From: Planctomycetota bacterium
GTDB taxonomy: Bacteria; Planctomycetota; Planctomycetia; Pirellulales; PALSA-1355
Assembly: GCA_003389325.1 (NCBI GenBank)
Contig: QQVE01000023.1
Span: forward strand, 1 to 37,548
Length of the DNA: 37,548 bases
Reading direction: 5' to 3'
Shown here: positions 23,961-33,339 of the stretch, piece after piece
Layout of the letters: every line of letters starts with the position of its first letter
Position numbering within the stretch: position 1 is the first letter of the stretch
Made by a program: the position numbers and the translations under genes
Notes under the pieces: generated by a model
The model's database searches: none
Told to the model about the DNA's origin: nothing
Seen by the model: the letters and a program-made list of their open reading frames with translations, nothing else

Positions 23961-25136
23961 CTACCCGCCCTGCGGCGCGCGGCGCAGGACCAGCTTCGTG
24001 ATTTCGGGGCGGCAGTTCAGGCGATACGGAAACAGGCTGGCCGTGCCCCGGCTGACGTGCATCAGCGTGGGCGGAGCGTGAAAGAAGCCGCACGCGTACT
24101 TCGTGCCGTGCAAGCTGGGGCAAACGATCGGCCCAATCACCGGAAAGCGGACCTGGCCGCCGTGCGTGTGTCCGGCCAACATCAGGTCGAACCCGTGACG
24201 GCTGGCCCAGCGAAGTTGGTCGGGCGTGTGCGCCAGTAGCAGGCGAAACGCATCGTGCGGCAGGGCATCGATCTCGGCAGGCTCGGTCTTGAACCAGGGG
24301 CGCTCGTTGCCGGCCACGACCAGCGGCTTGTCCCCGACGCGCTGCCAGCGGCCGGCCAGGTCGACGAAGCCGGCTTCGCCCATCGCGGACCGCAGCCGTG
24401 CCACGTCGCGCGTGCGGAGGTCGTGGTTGCCGAGGATAAAGAACCTGCCCAGGCGAGCCTCGAGCCGGGCCACGGTTTCGGGAATCCAGCCGATGCGGTC
24501 GCGGCGATCGCAGATATCGCCGGTCAACGCGATCACGTCGGCCGAGAGCTCGTTGGTGAGCCGCACCACCTCGTCGAAGTACGGACGATCGATCCGCCGG
24601 CTGAAGTGAAAGTCGGACAGGTGCACAAGCGAGAGCCCCTCCAACTCCGGCGGCAAGCCGGGCAGTTCCAACTCGAACTGACTCACGTGCAACTGCCAGA
24701 TCTGGTTGAACGGCACCAGGCAGAAGAAGCGCGTGCGGGGATGCGAGGTCGGTAGCGCCGGTAGCTCGCGGGCCACGTCGACGATGCGGTCGGCCGTGGG
24801 CCGCACCCCCGGCGGATGGCCGCTCAGCCGTCGGCGATCGCGGAGCCAGATCAGCGCGTGCACGCAGGCATAGGCAGCGCAGAAGACCGTGTAGGCCGCG
24901 GCTGCGCTGGGGTGGGTCAACCATTGCCGAACCTGCCAGGAGCTCTCGGTGGCCGCGGCAATGCGCCACGCCACGAGCGGCGGCAGGCCGACCAGCGCCG
25001 CGTAGAACGCCAGGCTCACCGTCTTCACCAGGCCGCGCGAAAGCCCGGTCGCGTGCCAGCGATTGTTGATGCCGATCCAGATGGCGGCGTGCCCCACCAG
25101 CGCCAAGAGCACAACAGCAATCGTGACAACAAGCAT
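23961..25136 (-). CDS. Membrane-bound metallophosphoesterase
   Basis: A 391-residue calcineurin-like phosphoesterase of the YkuE/YaeI type. Four or so N-terminal membrane segments occupy residues 1-125 (VTIAVVLLALVGHAAIWIGI first). The catalytic domain from about 155 has all the metal motifs: LSDFHF (DxH), LTGDICDRRD, LGNHDLR and GHTHGGQ. Family members cleave phosphomonoesters, and YaeI-like ones UDP-diacylglucosamine; here the substrate is undetermined. ATG at 25136 starts the first membrane helix. It converges with the methyltransferase gene, leaving 30 bases. Confidence 0.87.
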   Translation of the reverse strand: MLVVTIAVVLLALVGHAAIWIGINNRWHATGLSRGLVKTVSLAFYAALVGLPPLVAWRIAAATESSWQVRQWLTHPSAAAAYTVFCAAYACVHALIWLRDRRRLSGHPPGVRPTADRIVDVARELPALPTSHPRTRFFCLVPFNQIWQLHVSQFELELPGLPPELEGLSLVHLSDFHFSRRIDRPYFDEVVRLTNELSADVIALTGDICDRRDRIGWIPETVARLEARLGRFFILGNHDLRTRDVARLRSAMGEAGFVDLAGRWQRVGDKPLVVAGNERPWFKTEPAEIDALPHDAFRLLLAHTPDQLRWASRHGFDLMLAGHTHGGQVRFPVIGPIVCPSLHGTKYACGFFHAPPTLMHVSRGTASLFPYRLNCRPEITKLVLRRAPQGG

Positions 25137-25233
25137 GAGGGCGGGGCGAGGGCGATCGCAACGGCCGGCCGAACGTCGTGCCCAGTCGGGCGTGTGCCCC
25201 GGCTGCTCCGAGGCGTCGAAAACGCCGAAGCGG

Positions 25234-27141
25234 CTAACGCTGCCGCACGGGCTCGCCCTTGGGGGAGGGCGCGGATTGCTGGGCGTTATTGTCCGAAGCC
25301 GATTTCTCTTGCGGCGCTTCCTGCTGGGGCTGAGGAGGGTTGTCCTGCGCTGCTGGCTTTTCCGCGGTGCCTGATTCGGCCTGCGCGGCGTCTTCGTTCT
25401 TGGGCTTGTTCCCGCCCAGTTCGTCGCCGCCCACCACGATGCGCTCGACCGTGTCGAGCAATTGGTCGAGCCGGAACGGCTTGCACAACTCGCCGTACAG
25501 GGGCAGCTTGGCCTGCCGCGCCTTGACGATCGAATGCCCCGGATCGTAGCCGAATCCAGTCATCAGCACCAGCGGCACCGGATCCATGATCTCCTGCAGC
25601 TTCAACAACAACCCGTAGCCGGACATGTCGGGCAGGCGAATGTCGACCAGGATCACTTCGTAGTTGCCTTCTTGCGCCATGTTGCGAACCATGTAGATCG
25701 CTTCGCCCCCGTCGTGCGCCGTCTCGACGATGCAGCCGTAGCGCTCGAGCAGGTTGTGGGCCGCGCTGCGCACGCTTTCGTCGGCGTCGACCACCAGCAT
25801 GCGGCGGCCGCGCAGGGGGGCCCGGGCCTCCGCGTCGTCGGCCTGGGGATGGGCCTGGATCGGAGCCATCTTCTGCCCGACCCGCTGAATCAATTGCTTG
25901 ATGTCGCGGGCGTTCCGCAAGATGGCCTGCAAGCGCTCCACCACTTCGGGCTCGTGGCCGATGTAGCGCTCCATCACGTTGACCGCGTCGTTCAGAATGT
26001 CGTCGACCGGCAGGGCCACGGCGCTGTGAATCGCCTCGACGCTTTCCTGAGCCGTCGTCACCTTTTCGGCCCGCAACAGCTCGAGCGTATTGAGCGCCAC
26101 GGCCACGTCGCGGGTGAAGATCTCGAGGAACTGCAGGTCGCTTTCGGTGAAGGCCCGCGGCTCGGGGCTTTCGACGTTGAACGTGCCGATGACCTCGTCG
26201 TGCAAGATCAGCGGCACGGTCAACGAGCTCTTGGCCCCCTTACACCCTTCGAGATAGAGCGGGTCGGCGGCCGTGTCCTCGCAGAGATAGCTCTTGCCCG
26301 TGGCCGCCACGAAGCCCGTAACGCCGTTGTTCTGCGGCGAGGCAAACAGGTCGCGGCCGGCCGCCTCGGGAATGATGCCCACGGCCAACAGCGGCGCGAG
26401 CTTGCCCGTGCGTCCGTCGAGCAGGCGAATCTCCACCACGTCGAACTGCAGCAAGTCCTTGGTGAAGTGCAGGATGTTCTTCTTGAGCAGCTCGATCCGC
26501 TCTTCGACCGACATCACCGACAACTCGTCGGGCATCAGGTCGGCCAGTTCGACGCCCGCCTGGTGAATGGCCACGAGCTTCTGCTGCTGCAGCATCTCGG
26601 TGGTCACGTCGCGCACCGTCACGATCAAATGCTGCGGGGCCTCGCCCCCCTCGAACACCGGCGCGGCGTGCACCTGAAAGTAGCGATTGTCGCCGGACCG
26701 CAACGTCGAGGTGCTGGGCCGCGCGGTCGCCAGGGCCGTGTGGAAGGGGCAAAAGTCCGGGCCGAGAATTTCGGGGCTGCCCAGCACGGTGTAGAAGTTC
26801 GAGCCGATGACGGCCTTCTCGTCGCTCCAGTCGCTGAGCCGGCCGTTGCCCCAGACGATCGTGTTCTCCGAGTCGAGAACGACGATGCCGTCGGGCATTC
26901 CCTCCAGGATCCGCTCGTTTTGCAGCAGCTTGCCGATCTGGAAGGCGTCGCCCAGGTGCTCGGCGCCGACGTACAAACCCGCGAATGTCTCGCGCGTCAG
27001 CCGGCTGAGGGCACGTAGCGGACTTTGGACTTGCACGACGTCGAACGAATCACGCAGTTCATCCAGCAGCTTTTGCTGCCGCGGGTGCGAATCTCCGACG
27101 TAGAGAAGTCTGGGCTTTGCCGACAAAATCGGATACTCCAA
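25234..27141 (-). CDS. PAS-GAF-receiver signalling protein without kinase domain
   Basis: A 635-residue cytoplasmic protein. Residues 10-70 look like a degenerate receiver (RLLYVGDSHPRQQKLLDEL). Residues 75-185 are a PAS domain (LEGMPDGIVVLDSENTIVWGN), residues 205-370 a GAF domain (LTVPLILHDEVIGTFNVESPEPRAFTES, shown in part by the family's IGTFNVES motif), then a helical bundle (390-445) resembling a histidine-kinase dimer region but without a phospho-His box or ATPase. Residues 460-585 are a canonical receiver with VDADES, phospho-acceptor LVDIRLPD, LMTG and CKPF. The tail is Gln/Glu/Ala-rich. The start is a TTG at 27141, placed by the conserved N-terminus and the promoter at 27162. Confidence 0.8.
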   Translation of the reverse strand: MEYPILSAKPRLLYVGDSHPRQQKLLDELRDSFDVVQVQSPLRALSRLTRETFAGLYVGAEHLGDAFQIGKLLQNERILEGMPDGIVVLDSENTIVWGNGRLSDWSDEKAVIGSNFYTVLGSPEILGPDFCPFHTALATARPSTSTLRSGDNRYFQVHAAPVFEGGEAPQHLIVTVRDVTTEMLQQQKLVAIHQAGVELADLMPDELSVMSVEERIELLKKNILHFTKDLLQFDVVEIRLLDGRTGKLAPLLAVGIIPEAAGRDLFASPQNNGVTGFVAATGKSYLCEDTAADPLYLEGCKGAKSSLTVPLILHDEVIGTFNVESPEPRAFTESDLQFLEIFTRDVAVALNTLELLRAEKVTTAQESVEAIHSAVALPVDDILNDAVNVMERYIGHEPEVVERLQAILRNARDIKQLIQRVGQKMAPIQAHPQADDAEARAPLRGRRMLVVDADESVRSAAHNLLERYGCIVETAHDGGEAIYMVRNMAQEGNYEVILVDIRLPDMSGYGLLLKLQEIMDPVPLVLMTGFGYDPGHSIVKARQAKLPLYGELCKPFRLDQLLDTVERIVVGGDELGGNKPKNEDAAQAESGTAEKPAAQDNPPQPQQEAPQEKSASDNNAQQSAPSPKGEPVRQR

Positions 27142-27161
27142 ACCGAGAGAACTCCAGCGTT

Positions 27162-27190
27162 ATTATAGAAGTGGTCCACAGGGGGAACAA
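27162..27190 (-). promoter_or_regulatory. Promoter of the PAS-GAF-receiver gene
   Basis: Read on the minus strand: TTGTTC (27190-27185), a 17-base spacer, TATAAT (27167-27162). The predicted start of transcription is about 14 bases before the TTG start codon. Confidence 0.6.
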
Positions 27191-27670
27191 CCGCCGCTCC
27201 CGGCGGCTCTCGCCTGCGCGTAGCACCACTTAGAGAATCGGAACGGAAGCTGTCGATTATTGACGCGGCGCTGCCAGCCGCACAGTTTTTCCAATTGCTC
27301 CTTTCATGCACCTCCGGCCGCGGCACGGGCATCTGCCGAGAAACCGTGCGCCGAGAGAGCCGGCTCGCATCTGGCGTGGCGAGAACATATCGCCCCCCAG
27401 CGGTGCGCACCACCGGAGTTTCCGTTCAAAGCGCTACCTCCCGCAGCAAAAACCGCCCGCACGCTTCGTCACCGGGCACTGCCGCTACAGTCGTGCTGGC
27501 GTCGGTGTCGATGAAAAGACACGGGTTTGGGCAAGATATACCGCCGCGCGGGCTACCGGGCACCGGCCGCAGGCGCGCCTGCAAACGTCGACCGAGGCTA
27601 CAAGGAGCAGCGGAAACGAGTTTGCGCGTTTACGCAACGGCCCGGCGACGCAACACGGGAGAACGACCGA
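27191..27670. other. Intergenic region without a supported gene
   Basis: About 480 bases between the signalling gene and the small membrane protein. Several open frames run through it, but they have arginine/proline-rich shadow composition and no ribosome site or family resemblance. The GGGAG before the ATG at 27671 belongs to the next gene. I see no tRNA, repeat or strong hairpin. Confidence 0.5.
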
Positions 27671-27901
27671 ATGTTTCGCGCTTTCTTCCTGGCACTGGGA
27701 ATGACGGCCTTTATTCTGGGCCTGGAGTGCCTGGTGATCGACAAGGCCGTGCTGCAGGCCCGCTCGGGCAATGCCGCGGAGCAGATCGCCGTTTCCTACC
27801 GCGAAGTGACGCCACCGGAATGGGCCCCCTGGAGCCTGCTCTCGGCAGGAGCGGTCGTGATGCTCTACTCGTTCACCCTGCCGGCCAAGCTTCGCTCCTA
27901 G
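27671..27901 (+). CDS. Small membrane protein, 76 residues
   Basis: The protein has two hydrophobic segments: FRAFFLALGMTAFILGLECL at residues 2-21 and PWSLLSAGAVVMLYSFTLP near residues 53-71, with a short soluble part between them (DKAVLQARSGNAAEQIAVSY). A GGGAG ribosome site lies 8 bases before the ATG at 27671, which decides the start within a longer open frame. No function can be named. Two transmembrane helices with both ends probably on the same side are predicted. Confidence 0.7.
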   Translation: MFRAFFLALGMTAFILGLECLVIDKAVLQARSGNAAEQIAVSYREVTPPEWAPWSLLSAGAVVMLYSFTLPAKLRS

Positions 27902-27961
27902 TTGGCGGGGAAGCATCGCCTGGCTCAGGGCGCTTGTCACGTCGGAGCGAGCCTGGCGGGA

Positions 27962-29053
27962 TCAATTGAGGGGGATGCCGTCCTCGTGCTCGATCTCGGC
28001 GGTGAGGTTCCCGTCCTCGTCCCAGGCCTTCCAGGTGCCGATGCGAACGCCTTGATCGTGCATGCTGAGCGAGGCAGGAGTGCCGTCCTCGTGCCAGTAC
28101 TTGGTTTCGCCGTGCCGTTTGCCGTTCACGTACTGGCCGGTGCCGCGGAGCTGGCCGTTCTCGTACCATTCGTTCCACGTGCCTTCCTGAACGCCGCGGT
28201 TGAACGGTAGTTCCATCCGCTTCTGGCCGTTGCGGTGCCAATAGGTCTGCACGCCGTCGAACTGCCCCTCGTCGAACTGCAGGTCGCCGGAGCGGGTCTG
28301 GTCGTCGAACCATTCGTGCCACACACCGTCCTGCGTGCCGTTCTTGTACCGGCCCTCGACCTGCACGTTTCCATTCGGGTACCAGGCGGTCGACTTGCCG
28401 TGGCGGGCACCGTTCTTGTATTCAATCGTGAGCTTCGGCGTGCCGTCGGAATACCACTCGTTCACCACGCCGGTCTTGCGTCCGTGATCGTAGTTAGCGT
28501 CGAACCGCATCTGCTCTTGCTCGTTGGAAAACCACATGGTTTCCCGGCCGTGCTTCAGACCGTCCTCGTAGTGGATGACGAACCGCCGTCGGCCGTTGGG
28601 ATACCACTCGGTCATGCGTCCGTGTTTGAGGCCGTGTTTGTAGTTGACCTCCAAGCGCTTGACGTCCGGGGCGAACCACTTGGTCTGCAGCCCGTGGCGC
28701 TGCCCCTTGTCGTAGTTGCTCTCGACGAACAGCGTGCCGTCCATCAGGTAGCGGCGCTCGGTCCCCTGCTTGTGCCCGTTTTCGTACGTGCCCTCGCCGC
28801 TCTTCTGGCCGTTGCCGTACCATTCGATCCAGGGTCCGTGCCGCACGCCGTTGACAAACGTGTCCTCCTGGGCCTTCTCGCCATCGGTGTAGAAGCGAAT
28901 GCGCTTGCCGTGGGGGATTTCGAAGCCCCGGTCGTCCAGCACGACTTCGGTGCGCTGGCGCACGCTGCCGTCGCTGAATTTCTTCTCGACGACGTCGGTC
29001 TTGACCGGCGCCGCGGCGATGAGAAATGCCAGGGAGGTCAGATAGAAGTTCAT
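27962..29053 (-). CDS. Exported MORN/YwqK-type repeat protein
   Basis: A 363-residue protein with a signal-peptide-like start (MNFYLTSLAFLIAAAPVKT) and then about twelve repeats of roughly 23 residues. Each repeat has a turn of the form (N/D)G-x-x-H-G followed by WY-x-NG, for example VNGVRHGPWIEWYGNG, EDGLKHGRETMWF and VNGKRHGETKYWHEDG. This is the MORN-like fold of the YwqK family, which is annotated as antitoxin in some Bacillus loci, but no toxin gene is near and the export signal argues against that role here. The ATG at 29053 is chosen because it begins the signal peptide; an upstream ATG at 29119 would hide it. Confidence 0.8.
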   Translation of the reverse strand: MNFYLTSLAFLIAAAPVKTDVVEKKFSDGSVRQRTEVVLDDRGFEIPHGKRIRFYTDGEKAQEDTFVNGVRHGPWIEWYGNGQKSGEGTYENGHKQGTERRYLMDGTLFVESNYDKGQRHGLQTKWFAPDVKRLEVNYKHGLKHGRMTEWYPNGRRRFVIHYEDGLKHGRETMWFSNEQEQMRFDANYDHGRKTGVVNEWYSDGTPKLTIEYKNGARHGKSTAWYPNGNVQVEGRYKNGTQDGVWHEWFDDQTRSGDLQFDEGQFDGVQTYWHRNGQKRMELPFNRGVQEGTWNEWYENGQLRGTGQYVNGKRHGETKYWHEDGTPASLSMHDQGVRIGTWKAWDEDGNLTAEIEHEDGIPLN

Positions 29054-29197
29054 GGCGAATCCAGAGGTGCAATCGATCGACGGGAGCAAGCGGCGGCCTG
29101 CAGCGGCCCTCCCTGCCATTTTACCCTACGAGGCCCCGGCGGCGAAGAAACGCGCCGCGCGATGCGGCGGATCGGCCGGATTCGTTGCGCCGGCCGG

Positions 29198-30868
29198 CTA
29201 CGGCTTCCCGTCGCGCAAGGCGTCGAAATAGGTCTTGGCGTGATCGCGGTAGTCGTGCGGCAAACGCTGTTCGCTCAGCGCGTCCTCGCCGTTCTGTTCG
29301 GCGGCGGAAAACTCGGTTTGGATCTCCTCCCGCACCTGACCCTTACGATTCGGACCATCGGCCTCACCGACGACCTTGGCACCGCCGCGCCCAGGCTGCT
29401 GCTTGACGTCCGAATCGTAGAAGTTGCCCTCGGGGTCGGTCTCGGGCCCGATGCCCGGCCCCACGCCGACGCCGATGCCCTGGCCGCCGCCGCGCTGGAC
29501 CATGCGCGGGTCGAGCTCCCCGAATCGCTTCGTCCAATCGTCGCCCCCCTGGCAGGCGCCGCAGCCTTGGCCGTTGCACTCTTTGCAGGCCATGGCTCGT
29601 TTGCAGTCAGCCACTTCCTCAAGCGCCATGTCCAGGGCCTGCATCTCTTGCAAATTCTCTTGCATGCCGGCCAGTTGGTCGCCCAACTGATTCAGACACT
29701 CGCCCGCCTGCTGGCAGTCGCCGTTTTCCATGGCGCCGGCGGCCTGTTCCAGTTGCTGGGCCATCTGGGCCAATTGTTCCATCTGCGGTTTCTGGGCCGC
29801 GAGCTTGTCGAGCTGTTCCTGCAGCTTCTGTGCTTGGGCTTCGTTGCCTGCCTCTCGCTGGGCCTTCATTTGCTCGTTCAATTCCTGGACCAGCCGCTCG
29901 TGCGCCTCGGCCTTTTGCTTGAGCGCCTGCTCAAGCCCGCGCATTTGCTCGGCCAGCGCCTGCTGAGCCTCGGGCGACAGTTTTTCGCCCGCCAGCTCCT
30001 CGCGGAGCTTCTTGATTTCCTCCAGGGCCTTGTCGAAATCGCCGTGCTTCACGGCCTTGCCCAACTTCTCGGCCGGGCCTTGCTTGAGGTCCTTCAAGCC
30101 CGCCAGGTGTTTCTTCAGGTCCTCGGTACCCGAGAGTTTGTCGCGGCGCTGTTGAGCTTCCTTGACCAGATCGTTGAGCTCCACCAGCGTTTGCTTGCGG
30201 TCCTTGGGCTCGCTCCGGGCCAACTCGTTGACGCCGGCCTCGAGCTTGGCGATCGATTCGGCCTCGCGCAGGCCTTTGGCGACGGTTTGCTTCCGACGCT
30301 CGGAGAGCTTCTTGGCCAGCGACTGGGTCGCCTGCTTCGATTGCTTTTTGGCCGCGATCGAAGCTTTGGCCTCGGACTGCGAAACACGCACGGGCACGAA
30401 GGCAGCCAGCAGGAAAGCGAGCGACGCCGCCACGATCGGCAGCAGCGCCTTGCGGTCGGGTCGAAGCTGAAAAGCCTCCGCCACGCTCGCGTGACGCAGG
30501 CGGTGGTTAGCATCCGAGATGAGCGCTTGACCGACGGGCGATTGTTGCTCCGCTTCGCTCAGCGCCAGGGTACTGGAAACCCGTTCCTTGAGCCCCAGGC
30601 GGCGATCGAGTTCGATGGCCGCTGCCGTCGCGCTGCCGCGCCGGACGTAGCTCCACGCGGCGGCCGCCAGCAATCCGCCGACGGCGGCCGAGACCAGCCA
30701 TGCAGTGGCCCAGGCCTGTTGGCTCATCGGCGCCCGATACTTCCCCACGGCAATCGCCGCGGCGGCCAATAGCAGCGCGGCGAACCAGCACCAGGCCAGG
30801 TGGCGGGAAAACGCCTGTAGTAGCAGCCGTCGCCGGACCCTGCGAACTTCTCTCTCGAGCGTGGTCAT
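29198..30868 (-). CDS. Long coiled-coil membrane protein with Cys-rich knuckle
   Basis: A 556-residue protein of no named family. Two membrane segments lie at residues 22-42 and 55-75, a third near 145-165 (LLPIVAASLAFLLAAFVPV). Residues 165-425 are a very long charged coiled coil (SLAKKLSERRKQ, LKKHLAGLKDLKQ, QALAEQMRGLEQALKQK). At about 430-445 CKRAMACKECNGQGCGACQGG-like spacing gives five Cys in CxxC-type pairs, similar to a DnaJ zinc knuckle. A Gly-rich stretch follows (GGGQGIGVGVGPGIGP), then a polar tail. The coiled coil is probably periplasmic. The topology suggests a structural or assembly role in the envelope, but this is inference. Confidence 0.7.
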   Translation of the reverse strand: MTTLEREVRRVRRRLLLQAFSRHLAWCWFAALLLAAAAIAVGKYRAPMSQQAWATAWLVSAAVGGLLAAAAWSYVRRGSATAAAIELDRRLGLKERVSSTLALSEAEQQSPVGQALISDANHRLRHASVAEAFQLRPDRKALLPIVAASLAFLLAAFVPVRVSQSEAKASIAAKKQSKQATQSLAKKLSERRKQTVAKGLREAESIAKLEAGVNELARSEPKDRKQTLVELNDLVKEAQQRRDKLSGTEDLKKHLAGLKDLKQGPAEKLGKAVKHGDFDKALEEIKKLREELAGEKLSPEAQQALAEQMRGLEQALKQKAEAHERLVQELNEQMKAQREAGNEAQAQKLQEQLDKLAAQKPQMEQLAQMAQQLEQAAGAMENGDCQQAGECLNQLGDQLAGMQENLQEMQALDMALEEVADCKRAMACKECNGQGCGACQGGDDWTKRFGELDPRMVQRGGGQGIGVGVGPGIGPETDPEGNFYDSDVKQQPGRGGAKVVGEADGPNRKGQVREEIQTEFSAAEQNGEDALSEQRLPHDYRDHAKTYFDALRDGKP

Positions 30869-31166
30869 CGTGCCGTCCTGCGGGGGTCGAGAAACCGTGC
30901 CGAAGCACGGATTTCATTATATCCGTTTTCCGGCCCCCCGCTCGCAAGTCGGCGCCCCGATTCGCGCAACCCCCCCTCGCCGGCCACGATCCCGCCGAGA
31001 GCTCGCGTTACGGCGCAGCGGCGCGGTGTCCCCTTGCGCAGCCCCTGTTGCGCCCTGCGATTCAACCAATCCCACTGGAAATCGTGGCAAATCCTGAGAC
31101 AATGGAAACTGGACAGCTTGCACAGGCAGCAAGGGGCATCACTTCTGGCACGCGAGGATCTGAGCC

Positions 31167-32291
31167 ATGCAACGGCGTTCTTCTTACTCGTCTGACGGGG
31201 CGGTTTCACTCCCGCGACCACGGCACCGTGGTTTTACGCTGGTCGAGCTGCTCGTCGTCATCACCATCATCGCCATGCTCGTGGGCCTGCTGATCCCCGC
31301 CGTGATGGCCGCCCGCAATGCCGCCCGCCGCAACGAGTGCATCAACAATCAGCGGCAAATCGGCCAGGCCATGACCAGCTACGTTACGGCCAAGCAGCAT
31401 TTCCCGCCGTCATTCAGCCAGCAGCCGGATCCGGCCGGCAAGTTCGCGGCAGCAGGAGTCGGGCCGCAGGCTGTAGGCTGGGTGCCGCCCATGCTGACAT
31501 ACCTCGAGCAGGCACCCCTGTACCAGGTCTTTCAGCAGAACGACTGGGATACCCTGGAGGGCGCGGAGGTGGGAATACTAACCTGCCCATCACGCGATCC
31601 GTCGGATTCGCAAGCCCCCCTGAGCTATGTCGTGAATGGCGGCATTCACGACTACGTCGATAGCGACTATGCGATGGACTACCAGGAGAACGCCGTATTT
31701 TTTGACGCGTTCTCGCCTTCACAAGGCTTCGCGAAGAAGACGGCGCCGATCGACATGTCCTACCTCAGCCGCCATGATGGCAACACCTCCACGCTGATGC
31801 TCACCGAGAACCTTAATGCGCGTGACTGGGCCGTTGTCGGAGTGCTGACCCCGCCGGCCAGCTATCCGGAGCCCTACCCCTTGCAACCTGGTCCGCCGGT
31901 AAACGGCCAGTCCTGGTGGCAAACCGTCACCTGGATTCAACCGACACCCCAGCCGCCGACGGACCCCAGTTGGGGCACCGTGCCCGGCGGCCCTCCAGGT
32001 AAGATTCTCAATCAGCCGGCCACCGGGCCTCCCTCCGACCGGACGTGGGGGCGCCCGTCCAGCAACCATTCCGGCGGATTCATCGTCACCATGTGTGATA
32101 CCTCGGCAAAGTTCATGAGTGACGAGATCGAATACCGCGTGTTTTGTCTGCTCATGGCCCCCTACAACGCCGGGGCTAAGTTCCGCGTTCCGGACACGAC
32201 GACGATGAGGCCCGTCGATTTGATCTATCCCAACGGCTGGCTGACGGGGTCTGGAAGGCTCAAGCCCCTCACCGACGAAGACGTGTTCTGA
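31167..32291 (+). CDS. DUF1559 pseudopilin-like protein
   Basis: A 374-residue protein with a type IV prepilin signal: a basic leader ending RHRG, then [20 protein letters not shown] with the Glu at position 5 of the mature chain. The C-terminal domain has the H-X9-D(G) motif of the DUF1559 family (His301, Asp312 in [15 protein letters not shown], with T in place of G). These proteins are very numerous in planctomycetes and are processed by prepilin peptidase; their function is not established. The next gene converges, and the two share the hairpin at 32327-32363 as terminator. Confidence 0.92.
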   Translation: MQRRSSYSSDGAVSLPRPRHRGFTLVELLVVITIIAMLVGLLIPAVMAARNAARRNECINNQRQIGQAMTSYVTAKQHFPPSFSQQPDPAGKFAAAGVGPQAVGWVPPMLTYLEQAPLYQVFQQNDWDTLEGAEVGILTCPSRDPSDSQAPLSYVVNGGIHDYVDSDYAMDYQENAVFFDAFSPSQGFAKKTAPIDMSYLSRHDGNTSTLMLTENLNARDWAVVGVLTPPASYPEPYPLQPGPPVNGQSWWQTVTWIQPTPQPPTDPSWGTVPGGPPGKILNQPATGPPSDRTWGRPSSNHSGGFIVTMCDTSAKFMSDEIEYRVFCLLMAPYNAGAKFRVPDTTTMRPVDLIYPNGWLTGSGRLKPLTDEDVF

Positions 32292-32326
32292 TCGTCACCG
32301 CGCCTGCTTCAGCAAGCTGCATAAAG

Positions 32327-32363
32327 AAACGACTGGTCGACCACAAGGTCGGCCAGTCGTTTT
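32327..32363. terminator. Bidirectional Rho-independent terminator
   Basis: AAACGACTGGTCGACC at 32327-32342 pairs with GGTCGGCCAGTCGTTTT at 32347-32363 around ACAA, with one G-T pair. It is followed by TGTTGTTG on the plus strand and preceded by A-rich sequence for the minus strand. It lies 36 bases after the DUF1559 stop and 42 bases after the EpsI-like stop. Confidence 0.9.
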
Positions 32364-32404
32364 GTTGTTGCTTTCGGATTGATGCCAAACCGTCGCCCGC
32401 CGCC

Positions 32405-33238
32405 TCAGGCAGCTGGCTCCGCTTCCTCTTCCGTGGCCGGCTCGACATCCAACTCCTCGACGGTGATCTCCGACGACTCCGCCTCCGGCTCCGCGTCGCC
32501 CTCGGCCGGCGCGTCTTGCGAAGATGCCTCGACGAGCTCGCCGTTGCGGGCCCGCTCGGCCTTTTCAAAGCCGGGCCGCAGTGCGGTCGTGACCGCCGGC
32601 ATGAACTGCGCGATGAAGTCCTTCACGTACTCGTGTTCCTCGCGGCGTTCACCCGGCGGCATGTTGCCGAACACGTAGATCTTGTACAGGGCCCGCGTGC
32701 CGGCGAATTCGATCTTCTCCTGGCTGGGGGCTTTCCAAGTGCCGTCGGCCGTCCACGACCAGTAGCCGCGCTCTTCGTGCGTGCCGGTCACTTCCGATTT
32801 GCGGAACGTCGTCGTGAAGAACTCGGCGTCTTTCCCGTTCGACAGCACGATCACCTCGTGCTGCGGCTCGGAGAGCATCTCGAATCCGGCCGCCGGGTAG
32901 CAGCGGTCGGGCGTGTGGTAGAACACGTCGCGGAAGCGGGCGCACATGATCATCACCCGCACTTCCTTGCCGGCCGGGTTGGTGTACACGCGGTTCAGCT
33001 CACCCACGGCACCCGAAATCGTTCGGGTCCGCTCGTCGCTCTTGCCGGCGTCGATTGCGTGCCATTCGCCCACGTCCATGGGCACCTCGGGCAACTGGTC
33101 GGCATAGATCTGCAATTCGGGGAACTCGCCCCACCGCTCGGACCAGATACCCTGGTAGTAGCACGAAACCCCCATCATCAACACCGCGGCCGCGGCCGGC
33201 AGCGCGAGCATCAGGTTCGATCGCCTCGAGTCAGACAT
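32405..33238 (-). CDS. Exosortase-associated EpsI-family protein
   Basis: A 277-residue protein with an N-terminal membrane anchor (NLMLALPAAAAVLMMGVSCYYQ) and an EpsI domain: VGEWHAIDAGKSDERT, the characteristic VFYHTPDRCYPAAGFEML with its conserved Cys, and a VTTALRPGF end. EpsI proteins are found beside or fused to exosortases and contribute to exopolysaccharide export. The last 50 residues are acidic (EAEPEAESSEITVEELDVEP), unlike ordinary EpsI. The ATG at 33238 has GGTGA five bases upstream; a GTG at 33247 is the alternative. It is the third gene of the exosortase locus on the minus strand. Confidence 0.84.
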   Translation of the reverse strand: MSDSRRSNLMLALPAAAAVLMMGVSCYYQGIWSERWGEFPELQIYADQLPEVPMDVGEWHAIDAGKSDERTRTISGAVGELNRVYTNPAGKEVRVMIMCARFRDVFYHTPDRCYPAAGFEMLSEPQHEVIVLSNGKDAEFFTTTFRKSEVTGTHEERGYWSWTADGTWKAPSQEKIEFAGTRALYKIYVFGNMPPGERREEHEYVKDFIAQFMPAVTTALRPGFEKAERARNGELVEASSQDAPAEGDAEPEAESSEITVEELDVEPATEEEAEPAA

Positions 33239-33339
33239 CAGTTTCACCGTGTTTCGTCAGGAGGTGTTGGTTAGCTGTTGGTTTCCATCATATCCGCGGC
33301 TTTCGACGGCGTTCAACACTCCGCCGAGTGAGAATCGCG

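Noticed and set aside
28235..30772. An 845-residue plus-strand frame opposite the MORN and coiled-coil genes
   Set aside because: Composition mirrors the repeats of the opposite strand; long antisense frames are usual opposite repetitive high-GC genes.
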